DNA from: an uncultured Prevotella sp. | Lineage (GTDB): Bacteria; Bacteroidota; Bacteroidia; Bacteroidales; Bacteroidaceae | DNA length: 64,000 nucleotides | Direction of reading: 5' to 3' | Assembly: GCA_900770395.1 (NCBI GenBank) | Contig: CAAGKM010000030.1 | Coordinates: 248,001-312,000, forward strand | In this document: positions 17,801 to 26,073 of the stretch, piece by piece | Numbering within the stretch: the first letter of the stretch is position 1 | Layout of the letters: the number at the start of each line of letters is the position of its first letter | Translations under genes and position numbers: made by a program | The notes under the pieces: generated by a model | The model's database searches: none | What the model was told of the DNA's origin: nothing | Seen by the model: only the letters and a program-made list of their open reading frames with translations

Positions 17801-17987
17801 TACATCGCTCACCAAGAAGTTCTTCGTGTCAAGACTGCGCCTCTATGTATCTGCCGAGAATCTTCTTACCATCACTGGTTACAAGGGACTTGACCCAGAG
17901 CTTGCAAATGATGCCACTCCAGGTATCGACCGTGGTTACTACCCACAGGCACGTACCTACACTGTAGGCTTCAATCTTAATTTCTAA
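14823..17987 (+). CDS. SusC/RagA family TonB-linked outer-membrane transporter
   Basis: 1054 residues. Signal peptide to about TALAQ (residue 21), a carboxypeptidase-regulatory-like domain (about 22-100: TIKGKVVDEAGEAIIGASV), then VVVGYGVQKK as the TonB box region, a plug domain (VRIRGIGTINNSDPLYIVDGMPIGG; NIEVLKDAASGAIYG) and a long beta-barrel ending in YTVGFNLNF with a terminal aromatic residue. It moves oligosaccharides across the outer membrane using TonB energy, with the SusD encoded next. The pair and the GH16/GH5/GH3 enzymes downstream point to beta-1,3- or mixed-linkage beta-glucan. A run of seven G (15015-15021) lies in the N-terminal domain codons, a possible slippage site. The complete gene has a clear promoter and no frameshift. 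Confidence 0.96.
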   Translation: MKKSLVLFLMAMLVSVTALAQSTIKGKVVDEAGEAIIGASVVMKGSSQGTVTDLDGNFTIQAQPGGVLTISYIGYVSQDVKAANGMRVTLKEDNTTLDDLVVVGYGVQKKSVVTASISKVDSDVLDQTAPVRMDNALRGLASGVQVIAGDGQPGSGTRVRIRGIGTINNSDPLYIVDGMPIGGGIDNINPADIENIEVLKDAASGAIYGARAANGVVLVTTKKGKLGKAQVSYNASFGWQSAWRKRDMLNATEYATLMNEAAEYAGESPRFSDVASLGAGTDWQDVLFNNGAPVQNHQVSLSGASEKVNYYFSMGYYDQEGIIGGNYDASNYKRWSFRTNTEYTVFDESKTRNWLKSLKFTVNASYSRIHSRGITAGSLTGSVLGDALFMDPTMKVYAEKIDEHTKKLVPDESQLQPYDRNKHGEPVYDKLTGKLLTMPSKDFNELSNPLARLSRNQNGKNNSDKIIANLALDFNIWDNLHYKFSWGSDLAFWGSDNWWQPAYLNVNNHTDNSGVYSEMNRGYTWQIENVLTYDKTIGDHSFNVVLGQSASRYTSRALNGTRYDLPEYMDNKANIDFATGLYNDGKQRNGGGLGDPNSLASYFGRLSYNYAERYMLQATVRRDGSSRFGPKNKWGTFPSVSLGWNIMNENFMENTRDWLANMKLRASWGKNGNENIGNFRYTANVATGNNYPFGAGNGSQIILGSKPTGTPNADLKWEESEQTNIGLDLGFFNNSLTFSVDYFIKKTNGMLKEMAIPSYLGESKPWGNVGSMENKGFEFELGYKISHKDFRFATSLNLSYIKNKLTNLGNADGFEAMDHVHILGNVGRAENGQPYPFFYGYSTDGIIQNEAEAAEYNAKYGENAKPGDVRFVDWSGNNKIDDADKHNIGNGYPKWTFGWNFNASYKDFDFSMLLSGALGGKIADVTRRIDCRYVNMPAEFMDRWHGEGTSNSMPRFTYADKDPNGNWTKFSDLYIHNGDYMRIKNIQLGYTLPTSLTKKFFVSRLRLYVSAENLLTITGYKGLDPELANDATPGIDRGYYPQARTYTVGFNLNF

Positions 17988-18018
17988 ACAGTAAATAATT
18001 TAAATGAAGATAAAGGAT

Positions 18019-19776
18019 ATGAAAAAGATATTTTTTATTGCTGCAGCAGCTTCCCTTACTTTGGGAGTGACATCTTGTGGCGAGGACTTCCTGACAGAGG
18101 AGCCATCAAGCAAGCTTCCTCTTGACGGATATTACAACTCGGAGTCTCGTATTTTGGAGTCCGCTGTGGCTGCTTACGACCCAATGCATTGGTTTGACTA
18201 TTCTGATGGCTGGGCTCCTCTGAACCTTGTATGGGACTCAATGGGTGATGACGTGTATGTTGGTGGCGGTAATACCGGTGACCAGGGTCAGATACACAAA
18301 ATCTCACAATATAAGTCAGACCCAAACGACAATATCGGCGGTGCATGGATTACAGCCTATTCTGGTATCAACCGTTCGATCCGTCTTATCGACAATGCCA
18401 CTGCTCTTGAGAGCATGGATGATGCCAAGCGCCAAATGTTTATCGATGAGGGCCGCACACTGCGTGCATGGTACTATCTGGTGTTGTGGAAGACATGGGG
18501 TAATGTGCCTTTCTATATGGAGAATCTTACATTCCCATATATCGCAGAACAGATTTCTGCTGATGAGCTGTATGCTAACATTATCGTAGACTTGGAGGAC
18601 GTTCTGGCTGGCAACGGTCTGCCAATGAAACGTCCTGACGCTGAAGCAGGACGTATGACATGGGCAGCTGCAGCAATGATTTATGCCGACTATGTGATGT
18701 ATCAGAAAGACCAGACCCGCTATGGTAAAGCACTGGATTATATGAAGAAAATCATTACTTCCAACCAGTATGATCTGGTGGCAGGAGCTGATTACGACCA
18801 GCTCTTCGACTATGAGCATGAGTGGAGCAAGGAGATTATTTTGGACATCAACTTCAAATCAAAAGGTGGTGCCCGCGCTTGGGATAAGGCCAAAGCTCCT
18901 GGCGGTACTGTGCTGCCTGCAATGATTGGTATTGATGGTCTTACATATTATGGTGGTGAAGACAAGCAGGTTGATTTTGAAGGCGGCTGGGGCTTCTTGG
19001 CTATTTCAAAAGAGGTGTATGACGCATTCGAGGAGAATGACCTCCGTCGTGATATTTCTCTGCTTAATATTGAGACTTACATGGAGGATATGATGAAAAA
19101 CAAGAATACATTGGTGACATACGGCGGACGCTATCAGAACACTGGTGTATTCCTCCGCAAGTATCTTGGTCGTCCAGGTGGTAAGGAAGGCGTAGTAGGA
19201 TCCGGTGACTTGAACTGGGAGAACAATCTCCACCTATATCGTTATGCTGAAACTCTTCTCAACGCGGCCGAGTTGGCTCTTGCCACAGGCGATAATGGTG
19301 CTCAGGGGTATTTCAATCAGGTTCGCGACCGTGCTGGTCTTCCCCAAAAGACAGTGTCTGTGGACAATATCCTCGCAGAGCGCCGTGTAGAGTTCGTAGG
19401 TGAGGGTAAGCGTTATTTCGACCTTGTACGCTCAGGCAAAGCAGCCTCTGTGCTGACTAAGGGCTCTGGTAAGTTGCCAGAGAAAACAAGAAAGTTGGTG
19501 TGGTTGAAAGACGAGGATTATGCAAAGGGCAAGAACACAGATTATAAGGAATACATTCTTGTACCGAAGTCTGATCTTAAGATGCTGTCAGAGAAAGATT
19601 TCAAGGATGGGGAAAAGCCACGCAACTTGTATTGGACATGCGCAGCCACTGTATGGAGCGCACCGGGCAAGGCGGTTCCTGAGCGTGAGGCTTGGAATGA
19701 GAAGAAAAAGTACATTCAGATTCCTCAGAGCGAAATTGAGGCTGCAAAGGGTACGATAACTCAGAATGAGTATTAA
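18019..19776 (+). CDS. SusD family glycan-binding lipoprotein
   Basis: 585 residues from ATG 18019; an ATG at 18004 in the same frame would add MKIKD. The second is preferred because it begins a compact lipoprotein signal (MKKIFFIAAAASLTLGVTSC, lipid Cys at residue 20) and follows AAAGGAT. SusD marks: NRSIRLIDNA, RTLRAWYYLVLWKTWGNVPFY, ENNLHLYRYAETLLNAAELAL and RRVEFVGEGKRYFDLVR. It forms the lid of the SusC transporter and starts about 30 nt after it, so the two are translated from one message. It should bind beta-glucan chains, judging by the enzymes that follow; nothing in the sequence itself fixes that specificity. Confidence 0.95.
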   Translation: MKKIFFIAAAASLTLGVTSCGEDFLTEEPSSKLPLDGYYNSESRILESAVAAYDPMHWFDYSDGWAPLNLVWDSMGDDVYVGGGNTGDQGQIHKISQYKSDPNDNIGGAWITAYSGINRSIRLIDNATALESMDDAKRQMFIDEGRTLRAWYYLVLWKTWGNVPFYMENLTFPYIAEQISADELYANIIVDLEDVLAGNGLPMKRPDAEAGRMTWAAAAMIYADYVMYQKDQTRYGKALDYMKKIITSNQYDLVAGADYDQLFDYEHEWSKEIILDINFKSKGGARAWDKAKAPGGTVLPAMIGIDGLTYYGGEDKQVDFEGGWGFLAISKEVYDAFEENDLRRDISLLNIETYMEDMMKNKNTLVTYGGRYQNTGVFLRKYLGRPGGKEGVVGSGDLNWENNLHLYRYAETLLNAAELALATGDNGAQGYFNQVRDRAGLPQKTVSVDNILAERRVEFVGEGKRYFDLVRSGKAASVLTKGSGKLPEKTRKLVWLKDEDYAKGKNTDYKEYILVPKSDLKMLSEKDFKDGEKPRNLYWTCAATVWSAPGKAVPEREAWNEKKKYIQIPQSEIEAAKGTITQNEY

Positions 19777-19879
19777 TGCGAACATCCAAATGTTAGGTTT
19801 ATAGATGATAAAGTGGAAATATGTGCATGATATCAGTAACTCTTTTGTCATGCATGTATTTCCCTTTTCCCCCTTAAAA

Positions 19880-20770
19880 ATGAAAAGAAGGATTATATAT
19901 TGCGTCATTGTGGCATTCGCCAATGTCTTGGGTGCCTGTGCACATGTTTCAGATACAGTGGAGCAGGATGTTGCTGATGCCGTTGAACAGGATGTTCCCG
20001 ATGCTGTTGGGAAAGATGCTCCGGCCGGTTATGAGTTAGTGTGGCATGACGAGTTCGACGGCAGTAGCCTTGACGGCAAAGTCTGGAGTCACGAGGTATG
20101 GAGCCCCGGACGTGTAAACAATGAGCTGCAATATTATGTAAAGGAGGTGAGTCCAGCGGGACACCGTGTGACAGAGCTTGTAGACGGCAAGCTGAATATC
20201 AATTGTTTTAAAGAGAATGGAAATATATATTCCGGTCGTGTATATGCCAATGTGAATACTGGCTGGCAATATGGATACATTGAGGCACGTATCCTCTTGC
20301 CTAAGGGCAAAGGCACATGGCCGGCATTTTGGATGATGCCTTGTAAGGTAAATTGGGCCACTGAGGCATGGCCTCGCTGTGGCGAGATAGATATAATGGA
20401 GGAAGTGGGCTGTGTGCCCAATGAGGTGTCTTCGTCACTCCACGCACAAGGTCACAACCATACCAATAATACACAGATTACCCACGCCATGACCATAGAC
20501 AAGGCTGAAGGTGAGTATCACGTGTATGCAATGGAGTGGACAGCAAAGAAAATAACAACATACGTAGACGGGAAGGTGCAGCTGGAGTACAACAATCCCA
20601 ACACGGCAAGCACTGAGGACCCGATGCTTAACTGGCCTTACGACAGACCATACTATATAATTCTCAACCTCGCATGGGGCGGCTCTTGGGGCGGCATGAA
20701 CGGTGTTGACGAAAGTGCACTGCCTGTGACCATGAAAGTGGATTATGTGAGAGTGTTTCAGAAGAAATAA
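19880..20770 (+). CDS. GH16 family endo-beta-1,3(4)-glucanase lipoprotein
   Basis: 296 residues from ATG 19880; the frame is open from 19805, but the preferred start begins a lipoprotein signal (MKRRIIYCVIVAFANVLGAC). The mature N-terminus has an acidic linker with a repeated EQDV.DAV unit (about residues 26-48), a likely spacer from the membrane. The GH16 core follows: YELVWHDEFDG, WPAFWMMP and the catalytic GEIDIMEE, with nucleophile E169, helper D171 and acid/base E174. VDYVRVFQKK closes the jelly-roll. Enzymes of this type cut beta-1,3-glucan (laminarin) or mixed-linkage glucan at the cell surface before import. It follows susC/susD in the same operon. The family is certain, the exact linkage preference is not. 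Confidence 0.94.
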   Translation: MKRRIIYCVIVAFANVLGACAHVSDTVEQDVADAVEQDVPDAVGKDAPAGYELVWHDEFDGSSLDGKVWSHEVWSPGRVNNELQYYVKEVSPAGHRVTELVDGKLNINCFKENGNIYSGRVYANVNTGWQYGYIEARILLPKGKGTWPAFWMMPCKVNWATEAWPRCGEIDIMEEVGCVPNEVSSSLHAQGHNHTNNTQITHAMTIDKAEGEYHVYAMEWTAKKITTYVDGKVQLEYNNPNTASTEDPMLNWPYDRPYYIILNLAWGGSWGGMNGVDESALPVTMKVDYVRVFQKK

Positions 20771-20791
20771 CAATTTAAATAATAAATCAAT

Positions 20792-22123
20792 ATGAAAACA
20801 AATATCAATAACCTGATTATAATGGGCGCAGCTGTTTTGCTGACAGCCTGCTCAAGCAAGGATTTGTTTGCCGAGAATTTCGTTGAGAACAATGCAAAGG
20901 CATCTTATGCCGAGAATTTCGCAACCAAGTATGCCAATGTGAACATGAACCAGAGCTGGGACTACAGTCACAAGCAGCCCAACTACAGGCTGGGTGGAGG
21001 CGGTGCCTCAAAGTCTGCGACACGTGCAGCCGGAGATCCATTCACCTATAGCGAGGATTATTATACTGTGGATAACAACACCCTGAAATGGTTGAATGAG
21101 AATCTGGCAGAAGCGAGAAACAATAAACATCTGGGCAATCCTTTCTATATGACTGCACCAGGTAATGACTTCACCATCATTCCTATATATCAGGGCAATG
21201 CGTCTGCTGTTTGGAACCTCCATGTGGTAGTGGATGGTGAGGACTATAAGATTTGGACTAAACACCAGGGCATGCAGGTTATCCCCGGATACGGAGACGA
21301 CTGGGTTGACCTTTCAGAAGTAGGCAACACTCTTGGCGCAAAAAATACACGTAGCAAGGAGATAAGATTTTCAGGGCTGCCTGTGGGTGCCGAGATATAT
21401 TTCTATCTTGAGGTGCCTAACGGTGCTGACGGATGGATGGCAAGCGGTGCTATGCAGTCGTCGCTGAATCACATGATGCTTGCCTTGCAGGATGTGCCAC
21501 GTCCGGCAAATATAGATCCTGAGAAAGAAGTGATGATTATCGGCTGCGAGGATGCCGACCAGCATCTTTCTGACTGGGACATGAACGATGTGGTATTGCT
21601 GGTTTACGGTGACAATAAGGTGCCGAAGCCAATCGAGATTACCAATGAGCATGTTGAGGAGGTGACAACCGTGCGCTATATGATTGAGGACCTCGGCGCT
21701 ACCGATGACTTCGACTTCAATGACATTGTGCTTGATGTTTCGAACATAACAGAGAAAACTGCTGTGTATGAAAATGGTAAGTTTAAGGAGTGGACAGACG
21801 TTTCCACTCGTCAGGAGGCTGTCATCCGTCACCTTGGCGGTACGCTGCCGTTCAAGCTCACTATCGGCAACACCGAGCTTGAGGAACATGCCGGTGTGAT
21901 GGGAGCCAACCCCAACGAGAGATATGAGGTTAGCGGCTGGGATATGAACAGGCACAACATCAAGGTTGAGGTGCGCCAGGTTGAAAACACTGAGGTTTAC
22001 AACACCATCGGATTCCCGAAGGCTGGCGAGGCACCGATGATTATCGCCGTTGACCCCTCACAGGGATGGATGGACGAGCGTCTGAGCGTTCCCGAAAGCT
22101 GGTTCTATGTTCCTGAGGAATAA
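20792..22123 (+). CDS. LruC-domain-like lipoprotein, candidate surface glycan-binding protein
   Basis: 443 residues, lipoprotein signal MKTNINNLIIMGAAVLLTAC with the lipid Cys at residue 20. Two acidic motifs of the LruC/DUF4842 type are visible: CEDADQHLSDWDMNDVV and IEDLGATDDFDFNDIVLDV; such Asp/Asn-rich turns often bind calcium. YAENFATKYANVNMNQSWDYS near the N-terminus is common in Prevotella and Bacteroides LruC-type proteins. It sits 21 nt after the GH16 gene, where PULs usually encode their SusE/F-like surface glycan-binding protein, so that role is inferred. No enzyme motif was recognised. Another protein of the same kind begins at 63471. Confidence 0.75.
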   Translation: MKTNINNLIIMGAAVLLTACSSKDLFAENFVENNAKASYAENFATKYANVNMNQSWDYSHKQPNYRLGGGGASKSATRAAGDPFTYSEDYYTVDNNTLKWLNENLAEARNNKHLGNPFYMTAPGNDFTIIPIYQGNASAVWNLHVVVDGEDYKIWTKHQGMQVIPGYGDDWVDLSEVGNTLGAKNTRSKEIRFSGLPVGAEIYFYLEVPNGADGWMASGAMQSSLNHMMLALQDVPRPANIDPEKEVMIIGCEDADQHLSDWDMNDVVLLVYGDNKVPKPIEITNEHVEEVTTVRYMIEDLGATDDFDFNDIVLDVSNITEKTAVYENGKFKEWTDVSTRQEAVIRHLGGTLPFKLTIGNTELEEHAGVMGANPNERYEVSGWDMNRHNIKVEVRQVENTEVYNTIGFPKAGEAPMIIAVDPSQGWMDERLSVPESWFYVPEE

Positions 22124-22177
22124 TTTTGGATATTTGTAATTTTTTGATTTATACTGAGATTGTATTCAATCGAGGGG

Positions 22178-22201
22178 CGGACGGATTAGCGAATCCGTCC
22201 G
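22178..22201 (+). terminator. Hairpin inside the beta-glucan PUL
   Basis: CGGACGGATT (22178-22187) pairs exactly with AATCCGTCCG (22192-22201) around a 4-nt loop. No T-run follows, so it is more likely an mRNA processing or stability hairpin, or a weak attenuator, between the LruC-like gene and the GH5 gene. Confidence 0.5.
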
Positions 22202-22295
22202 TTCCCGAGATTAAAAGTTGGAAGGCATGAGAGGAGAGAAAACAAAAATAGGTACTAAAATAATAGATATTTTAAAACTTAAAAACAACACTATA

Positions 22296-23528
22296 ATGAC
22301 AAGGAAATTTCTGCTTATTGCAATGTGCTTTCTCGGCATACTGTCGGTGGAGGCGAAAAAGGGAAAGAGCGGGTTTGTGACTGTGCAGGGTGAGAACCTT
22401 GTGCGCCCCGACGGAAAAAAACTGTTTATTCAGGGAACCAACCTCGGCAACTGGCTGAATCCCGAAGGCTATATGTTCGGATTCAGAAAGACAAACAGTG
22501 CGTGGATGATTGACCTGATGATAAGGGAGGCTGTGGGTCCCGACTTCGCCGCGGAGTTCTGGCGCGAGTTCAAGGACAACTATATCACCCGTGAGGACAT
22601 CGACTTCATTGCCTCGACGGGCGCAAACACCATCCGCCTGCCGTTCAACTACAAGCTGTTCACCGACGAGGACTATATGGGACTGACCGCCAACCAGGAC
22701 GGTTTCGCACGTGTGGACAACGTTGTGGAGTGGTGCCGTGCCAACGGACTGTATCTCATACTTGACATGCACGACTGTCCCGGCGGTCAGACAGGCGACA
22801 ACATCGACGACGGCTACGGCTACCCGTGGCTGTTTGAGAGCGAGGCAAGCCAGCAGCTCTTCTGCAGCATCTGGCGCAAGATTGCCGACCGCTACAAGAA
22901 CGAGCCCGTGATTCTCGGCTATGAGCTGATGAACGAGCCTATTGCCCACTACTTTGAGAACAAGGACGAGCTCAACGCCAAGCTGGAGCCGCTCTACAAG
23001 CGTGCGGTGAAGGCTATACGCGAGGTTGACCCCAACCACGTGATACTCCTTGGCGGCGCACGCTGGAACAGCGACTTCTTCATGTTCAGCGACTGGAAGT
23101 TTGACAACAACATAATGTACACCTGCCACCGCTACGGAGGCGATGCCACTGCTCCGGCAATAAAGGACTACATCGACTTCCGCAACAAGACCGGACTGCC
23201 TATGTACATGGGTGAGATAGGACACAACACCGACCAGTGGCAGGCTGACTTCGTGAAGGTGATGAAGGACAACAACATCGGCTACACCTTCTGGCCATAC
23301 AAGAAGATTGACAACTCGTGCATGATGGGCATCAAGCGCCCTGCCGAGTGGGACAGCGTGATTGTGAAGTTCTCGGAGGCCGACCGCTCATCGTTCAATG
23401 ACATCCGTGCCGCACGCCCCGACCAGCAAAAGGCTAAGGCGCTGCTCATGGAGTATGCGAGGAACGCCAAGTTTGCAAATTGCGTGAAGCAGGAAGGATA
23501 TATCAAGAGTCTGGGACTGAAAAAATGA
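22296..23528 (+). CDS. GH5 family glucanase
   Basis: 410 residues from ATG 22296, which starts the signal peptide MTRKFLLIAMCFLGILSVEA; an in-frame ATG at 22218 would add 26 non-signal residues and is not preferred. GH5 marks: GTNLGNWLNPEGY near the N-terminus, NTIRLPFNY, LDMHDCPGGQ, acid/base E214 in ELMNEP and nucleophile E307 in MYMGEIGHN. The opening resembles exo-beta-1,3-glucanase-type GH5 enzymes, which would suit a locus with a GH16 endo-glucanase and GH3 beta-glucosidases. The stop codon is the first part of a heptanucleotide repeat (23525-23552). The family is sure; the subfamily is not assigned. Confidence 0.92.
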   Translation: MTRKFLLIAMCFLGILSVEAKKGKSGFVTVQGENLVRPDGKKLFIQGTNLGNWLNPEGYMFGFRKTNSAWMIDLMIREAVGPDFAAEFWREFKDNYITREDIDFIASTGANTIRLPFNYKLFTDEDYMGLTANQDGFARVDNVVEWCRANGLYLILDMHDCPGGQTGDNIDDGYGYPWLFESEASQQLFCSIWRKIADRYKNEPVILGYELMNEPIAHYFENKDELNAKLEPLYKRAVKAIREVDPNHVILLGGARWNSDFFMFSDWKFDNNIMYTCHRYGGDATAPAIKDYIDFRNKTGLPMYMGEIGHNTDQWQADFVKVMKDNNIGYTFWPYKKIDNSCMMGIKRPAEWDSVIVKFSEADRSSFNDIRAARPDQQKAKALLMEYARNAKFANCVKQEGYIKSLGLKK

Positions 23529-23552
23529 AGAATGAAGAGTGAAGAATGAAGA
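23525..23552 (+). repeat. Heptanucleotide tandem repeat (RTGAAGA) x4
   Basis: ATGAAGA, ATGAAGA, GTGAAGA, ATGAAGA in a row, beginning at the GH5 stop codon. Two copies of the same unit occur just upstream of the topoisomerase IV start codon (near 42510-42525, minus strand). Confidence 0.85.
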
Positions 23553-23566
23553 ATTTTGAAACAACG

Positions 23567-23763
23567 TTCGACGAAGTCAATTATGAATCATTCTCGCTTC
23601 GCTGCGATTGAGATTTATTTAATTATGAATTGGGAGGTGACTGTCTGACAGGTCCGACAAGTCCGACAGGTCTGACAACCAATCCGACAACATCGATTAT
23701 AAAAAACGAAATCCGGCGCAGCCGATTAAGAAACAAAAGTTCGACAAAATCAATTATGAATTA
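23567..23763 (+). repeat. Repeat pair and nonanucleotide array upstream of the GH3 gene
   Basis: A 24-nt sequence occurs at 23567-23590 and again at 23740-23763 with 21 of 24 bases the same (core TCAATTATGAAT). The second copy contains the GH3 start codon. Between them lies a 9-nt tandem array (GACAGGTCC 23647-23655, GACAAGTCC 23656-23664, GACAGGTCT 23665-23673, then degenerate units to 23691). A reversed partial copy of the 24-nt repeat is at 12758-12775. Confidence 0.75.
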
Positions 23764-25999
23764 CAAAAAAATATTTACCGCAACAATACTGGCTGTTGGT
23801 CTTGTGCAGGCTGCACAGGCACAGTCGCTGCCGGTGTATCTCGACGAGACCAAGCCGGTGGAGCAGAGAATTGAAGACGCTCTGTCGCGCATGACGCTCG
23901 ACGAGAAGATTGCCGTGATACATGCGCAGAGCAAGTTCTCATCACCCGGCGTGAAACGCTTGGGATTTCCCGATTTCTGGACCGACGACGGGCCACACGG
24001 AGTGCGCCCCGACGTGCTTTGGGACGAGTGGGAGCAGGCAGGACAGACCAACGACTCTTGCGTGGCTTTCCCTGCGCTCACCTGTCTTGCATCCACATGG
24101 AACCCGCAGATGTCGCTCATCTACGGCGAGGCTCTCGGCGAGGAGGCTCTCTACCGCGGCAAGGACATGATACTGGGTCCCGGCGTGAACATCTACCGCA
24201 CTCCGCTCAACGGACGCAACTTTGAATACATGGGCGAAGACCCTTATCTTGCCTCACGCATGGTAGTTCCTTACATAAAGGGCATGCAGTCGAAGGGCGT
24301 GTCGGCGTGCGTGAAGCACTACGCCCTGAACAACGACGAGGAATACCGCCATCAGGTGAACGTGGCAGTGAGCGACCGCGCGCTGCACGAGATTTATCTC
24401 CCTGCATTCAAGGCTGCCGTGCAGGAAGCCGGAGTATGGGGAATAATGGGTGCCTACAACCTGTATCAGAACCAGCACAACTGCCACAATGCCACAATGC
24501 TAAACAAGATTCTCAAGAGCAACTGGGGATTTGACGGAGTGGTGGTGAGCGACTGGGGCGGATGCCACGACACCGAGGAGGCAATAACCAACGGGCTCGA
24601 CATGGAGTTTGGCTCGTGGACCAACGGTCTGACCATGGGAGCCTCAAACGCCTACGACAACTATTACCTTGCTGAGCCTTACAAGAAGCTCATCAAGGAA
24701 GGCAAGTACACCGAGAAGGAGCTCAACGACAAGGTGCGCCGCATACTGCGACTGTTCTACCGCACCACGATGAACCGCAACCGCGCACAGGGATTCCTCT
24801 GCTCTGAGGCTCACTATGCCACAGCCCGCACCGTTGCCGATGAGGGTATCGTGCTGCTGCAGAACAAGAACAACATTCTTCCCATGGCGCTGACAGGCGG
24901 CAAGCGTGTGCTTGTGGTTGGCGAGAACGCCATAAAGATGATGACCGTGGGCGGAGGCTCTTCTTCGCTGAAAGTGCAGCGTGAGGTGCTGCCGCTCGAA
25001 GGCATCGAGGCAGTGTGCAAGGCTGCCGGAGCCACCTGCGACTATGCCCGCGGCTATGTGGGCGACATCAACCAGAGCTACAACGGCGTGGTGGTGGGCC
25101 GTGACCTCAGGGACGACCGTTCCAAGGAGGAGCTTATCGCCGAGGCTGTGGAGAAGGCAAAGGGTGCCGACTATGTCGTATATGTGGGTGGTCTGAACAA
25201 GAGCGACTATCAGGACTGCGAGGGTCACGACCGCAAGAACATGGAGATGCCCTACGCCCAGAACGAGCTGATGGAGGCTTTGCTGAAAGTTAACAAAAAC
25301 TTGGTTTTTGTCTGCATCTCGGGCAACGCCATCTCGCTGCCCTGGAAAGACAGGGTGCCTGCCATTGTGCAGGGCTGGTTCCTTGGCTCGGAGAGCGGCA
25401 ACGCCATCGCCGACGTGCTCACGGGCAAGGCAAATCCTTCGGGCAAACTGCCATTCACTTGGTATGCCGACCTCAATCAGGTGGGCGCCCATGCGCTCGG
25501 CACCTATCCCGGCACATGGCGTACTGATGACAGCCAGATTATCGATGAGGAATATAAGGAAGGCATCTACGTGGGCTATCGCTGGACCGACAAGAACAAG
25601 CAGCGCCCGATGTTTGCCTTCGGCCATGGTCTGAGCTACACCACATTCAAGCTCAGCGGCGCAAAGGCCGACAAGAAGGTGATGACCGCCAGCGACAACA
25701 TCACATTCACCGTGAGCGTCACCAACACCGGCAACCTTGCCGGTGCCGAGGTGGTGCAGCTCTATATCCGCGACGTGAAGGCATCTGTCGACCGTCCGCT
25801 CAAGGAGCTCAAGGGCTTCAGCAAGGTCTGTCTGCAGCCGGGCGAGACAAAGGATGTTGCCATCACAGTGAACAAGGATGCCCTCAGCTTCTACGACGAG
25901 GCTACGGGTGCATGGAAGGCTGAGCCAGGCGACTTCGAGGCGCGCATAGGCAATGCCAGCGACAATCTTACACAGACTGTGAAGTTTACGTTGAAATAA
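23756..25999 (+). CDS. GH3 family beta-glucosidase
   Basis: 747 residues from ATG 23756. The frame is open from 23630, but the upstream 42 residues are encoded by repeat DNA and M43 starts a signal peptide (MNYKKIFTATILAVGLVQAAQAQ). GH3 marks: WTDDGPHGVRPD, GPGVNIYRTPLNGRNFEYMGEDP, CVKHYALNN and the nucleophile D266 in VVVSDWGG, then the alpha/beta sandwich domain and a fibronectin-III-like tail (FTVSVTNTGNLAGAEVVQLYI). It should release glucose from the short beta-glucan oligosaccharides made by GH16 and GH5, probably in the periplasm. It is the last enzyme before a terminator at 26010. Specificity for beta-1,3 over other beta links is inferred from neighbours. Confidence 0.94.
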   Translation: MNYKKIFTATILAVGLVQAAQAQSLPVYLDETKPVEQRIEDALSRMTLDEKIAVIHAQSKFSSPGVKRLGFPDFWTDDGPHGVRPDVLWDEWEQAGQTNDSCVAFPALTCLASTWNPQMSLIYGEALGEEALYRGKDMILGPGVNIYRTPLNGRNFEYMGEDPYLASRMVVPYIKGMQSKGVSACVKHYALNNDEEYRHQVNVAVSDRALHEIYLPAFKAAVQEAGVWGIMGAYNLYQNQHNCHNATMLNKILKSNWGFDGVVVSDWGGCHDTEEAITNGLDMEFGSWTNGLTMGASNAYDNYYLAEPYKKLIKEGKYTEKELNDKVRRILRLFYRTTMNRNRAQGFLCSEAHYATARTVADEGIVLLQNKNNILPMALTGGKRVLVVGENAIKMMTVGGGSSSLKVQREVLPLEGIEAVCKAAGATCDYARGYVGDINQSYNGVVVGRDLRDDRSKEELIAEAVEKAKGADYVVYVGGLNKSDYQDCEGHDRKNMEMPYAQNELMEALLKVNKNLVFVCISGNAISLPWKDRVPAIVQGWFLGSESGNAIADVLTGKANPSGKLPFTWYADLNQVGAHALGTYPGTWRTDDSQIIDEEYKEGIYVGYRWTDKNKQRPMFAFGHGLSYTTFKLSGAKADKKVMTASDNITFTVSVTNTGNLAGAEVVQLYIRDVKASVDRPLKELKGFSKVCLQPGETKDVAITVNKDALSFYDEATGAWKAEPGDFEARIGNASDNLTQTVKFTLK

Positions 26000-26009
26000 A
26001 TACCTGAAA

Positions 26010-26051
26010 GACAGTGCGCCATTGTCGTAACGGCGCACTGTCTCTTTTTTA
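26010..26051 (+). terminator. Strong rho-independent terminator
   Basis: GACAGTGCGCC (26010-26020) pairs perfectly over 11 bp with GGCGCACTGTC (26032-26042), then TCTTTTTTAT. It closes the main beta-glucan PUL transcript, just before the AT-rich insert. Confidence 0.9.
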
Positions 26052-26073
26052 TAATAACTATAAATATAAAACT

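Noticed and set aside
22272..23225. Minus-strand ORF of 317 codons opposite the GH5 gene
   Set aside because: Mirror frame of a certain GH5 enzyme; no motifs.
24644..26038. Minus-strand ORF of 464 codons opposite the GH3 gene
   Set aside because: Shadow frame; low-complexity His/Leu/Val composition, no start signal, and it runs through the terminator at 26010.
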